A stretch of DNA of 64,000 nt. Source: Pseudoxanthomonas sp. GM95. Its GTDB lineage: Bacteria; Pseudomonadota; Gammaproteobacteria; Xanthomonadales; Xanthomonadaceae. Under the pieces are notes generated by a model, which saw nothing but the letters and a program-made list of their open reading frames with translations, was not told where the DNA came from and made no database searches. Of this stretch, positions 63,617 through 64,000 are shown in pieces. Each line of letters opens with the position of its first letter. Positions within the stretch are counted from its first letter, which is position 1. Position numbers and translations under genes: made by a program. The DNA lies in the NCBI RefSeq assembly GCF_900109775.1, contig NZ_FOAX01000002.1, positions 558,001 through 622,000 on the forward strand. The letters run 5' to 3'.

Positions 63617-63871
63617 TCATCGCGGGGCGTCGGCGCCGTGCACGAACATCACCTGGAAGCCGCGCTTGAGGTGGGCATCGCGCAGCTTTTCGAACGCAGC
63701 GGTTGCCTCGGGCTGGGCCAGGTACTGCTCGCGGCGCAGCTGGCCGCGGCCGCCGATCTGGCCGCTTTCGCGCAGCAGCTCCCAGCCGCCGAACAGGTCG
63801 GGCTGCAGGGTCAACTGCAGGTAACGGGCGGATTCGCCCGCGGTCGGATGCTGCTGGAGGAAAAGGCGCAT
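63617..63871 (-). CDS. Small WGR-domain-like protein
   Basis: An 84-residue protein that is essentially one WGR-like module: ARYLQLTLQPDLFGGWELLRESGQIGGRGQLRREQYLAQPEATAAFEKL-type layout, with WELLRESGQIGGRG where the family reads W.L...WGRIG..GQ. The Trp of WGR itself is replaced (SGQ), so binding may differ. WGR modules often bind nucleic acid or partner enzymes such as PARP. It lies between aroB and hemE on the same strand. Confidence 0.8.
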   Translation of the reverse strand: MRLFLQQHPTAGESARYLQLTLQPDLFGGWELLRESGQIGGRGQLRREQYLAQPEATAAFEKLRDAHLKRGFQVMFVHGADAPR

Positions 63872-63922
63872 GGGCGCGAGTTTATCCCAGCCCGATGCGC
63901 CAGCCGCGTGCAGGCGTTGGGC

Positions 63923-64000
63923 TCAGGGCATTCCGGCCAGGACCGGCAGCACCTGCGCTTCATCCACGTCGGGCACCACTTCGGCCTGGCCGATGCCTCG
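63923..64000 (-). CDS. aroB: C-terminal end of 3-dehydroquinate synthase (partial)
   Basis: Only the last 25 codons are inside the window, ending QAEVVPDVDEAQVLPVLAGMP. The frame, ending TGA at 63923, resembles the C-terminus of AroB (GIGxAxVVP...E). The location next to hemE matches Xanthomonadaceae gene order. The body of the gene lies outside, so the call rests on a short stretch and context. Confidence 0.5.
   Translation of the reverse strand, partial: RGIGQAEVVPDVDEAQVLPVLAGMP

Overview
The window is about 67% GC, gene-dense, and looks like one stretch of a Xanthomonadaceae chromosome (Xanthomonas / Stenotrophomonas / Pseudoxanthomonas / Lysobacter relatives). The lineage call rests on four things: the housekeeping blocks fau-ssrS-zapA-zapB-like | ygfB-pepP, rph | yicC-gmk-rpoZ-spoT-recG and aroB-hemE; a SAM riboswitch in front of metX-metB-hom; many c-di-GMP and beta-propeller sensor proteins; and a protein with a C-terminal XVIPCD, the recruitment domain of the Xanthomonadales bacteria-killing type IV secretion system. 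No tRNA, rRNA, CRISPR, insertion sequence or prophage was found.

Layout. 1-5.4 kb: lipopolysaccharide genes (glycosyltransferase end, O-antigen ligase-type membrane protein, two LpxL-type acyltransferases, waaA). 5.4-8.5 kb: a minus-strand housekeeping set (SirB1-like, DUF192 lipoprotein, rpiA, EVE protein, 5-formyl-THF cyclo-ligase). 8.5-9.5 kb: 6S RNA and the zapA/zapB-like division genes. 9.5-18.1 kb: a PAS-GGDEF-EAL protein, ygfB-pepP facing pepQ, and a PilZ/DUF1631 pair. 18.2-21.1 kb: hemW, rdgB, a VOC protein and rph, opposite yicC. 22.2-28.7 kb: gmk, a frameshifted phosphatase, rpoZ, spoT, ridA and recG. 28.8-31.6 kb: nucleoside hydrolase, rpmE2 and gltA. 31.8-35.7 kb: a MarR-controlled HlyD/DUF1656/FUSC efflux operon. 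35.8-37.8 kb: an M23 protein and a phytase-like lipoprotein. 37.9-41.5 kb: the riboswitch-controlled methionine operon. 41.6-43.5 kb: two unrecognised small genes and a secreted hydrolase. 43.8-48.6 kb: EAL-CBS-GGDEF and propeller-GGDEF signalling proteins. 48.7-50.9 kb: serine dehydratase and a GntR regulator. 51.0-53.2 kb: a glutaredoxin-like protein and a YceI-cytochrome b561-YceI operon. 53.5-60.6 kb: two tandem propeller hybrid histidine kinases. 60.7-62.5 kb: the XVIPCD protein. 62.5-64.0 kb: hemE, a WGR protein and the end of aroB.

The most interesting items are the orphan XVIPCD candidate effector with an unrecognised N-terminal region and no visible immunity gene; the first hybrid kinase, whose sensor-coding part falls to 42-47% GC in places while its kinase part is about 72%; the SAM-I riboswitch; a perfect operator inside the MarR promoter; a 13-bp dyad at the GntR gene; a four-copy REPIN-like repeat family; and a one-base frameshift in a tyrosine phosphatase gene. 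All calls come from reading the sequence; no database search was run.
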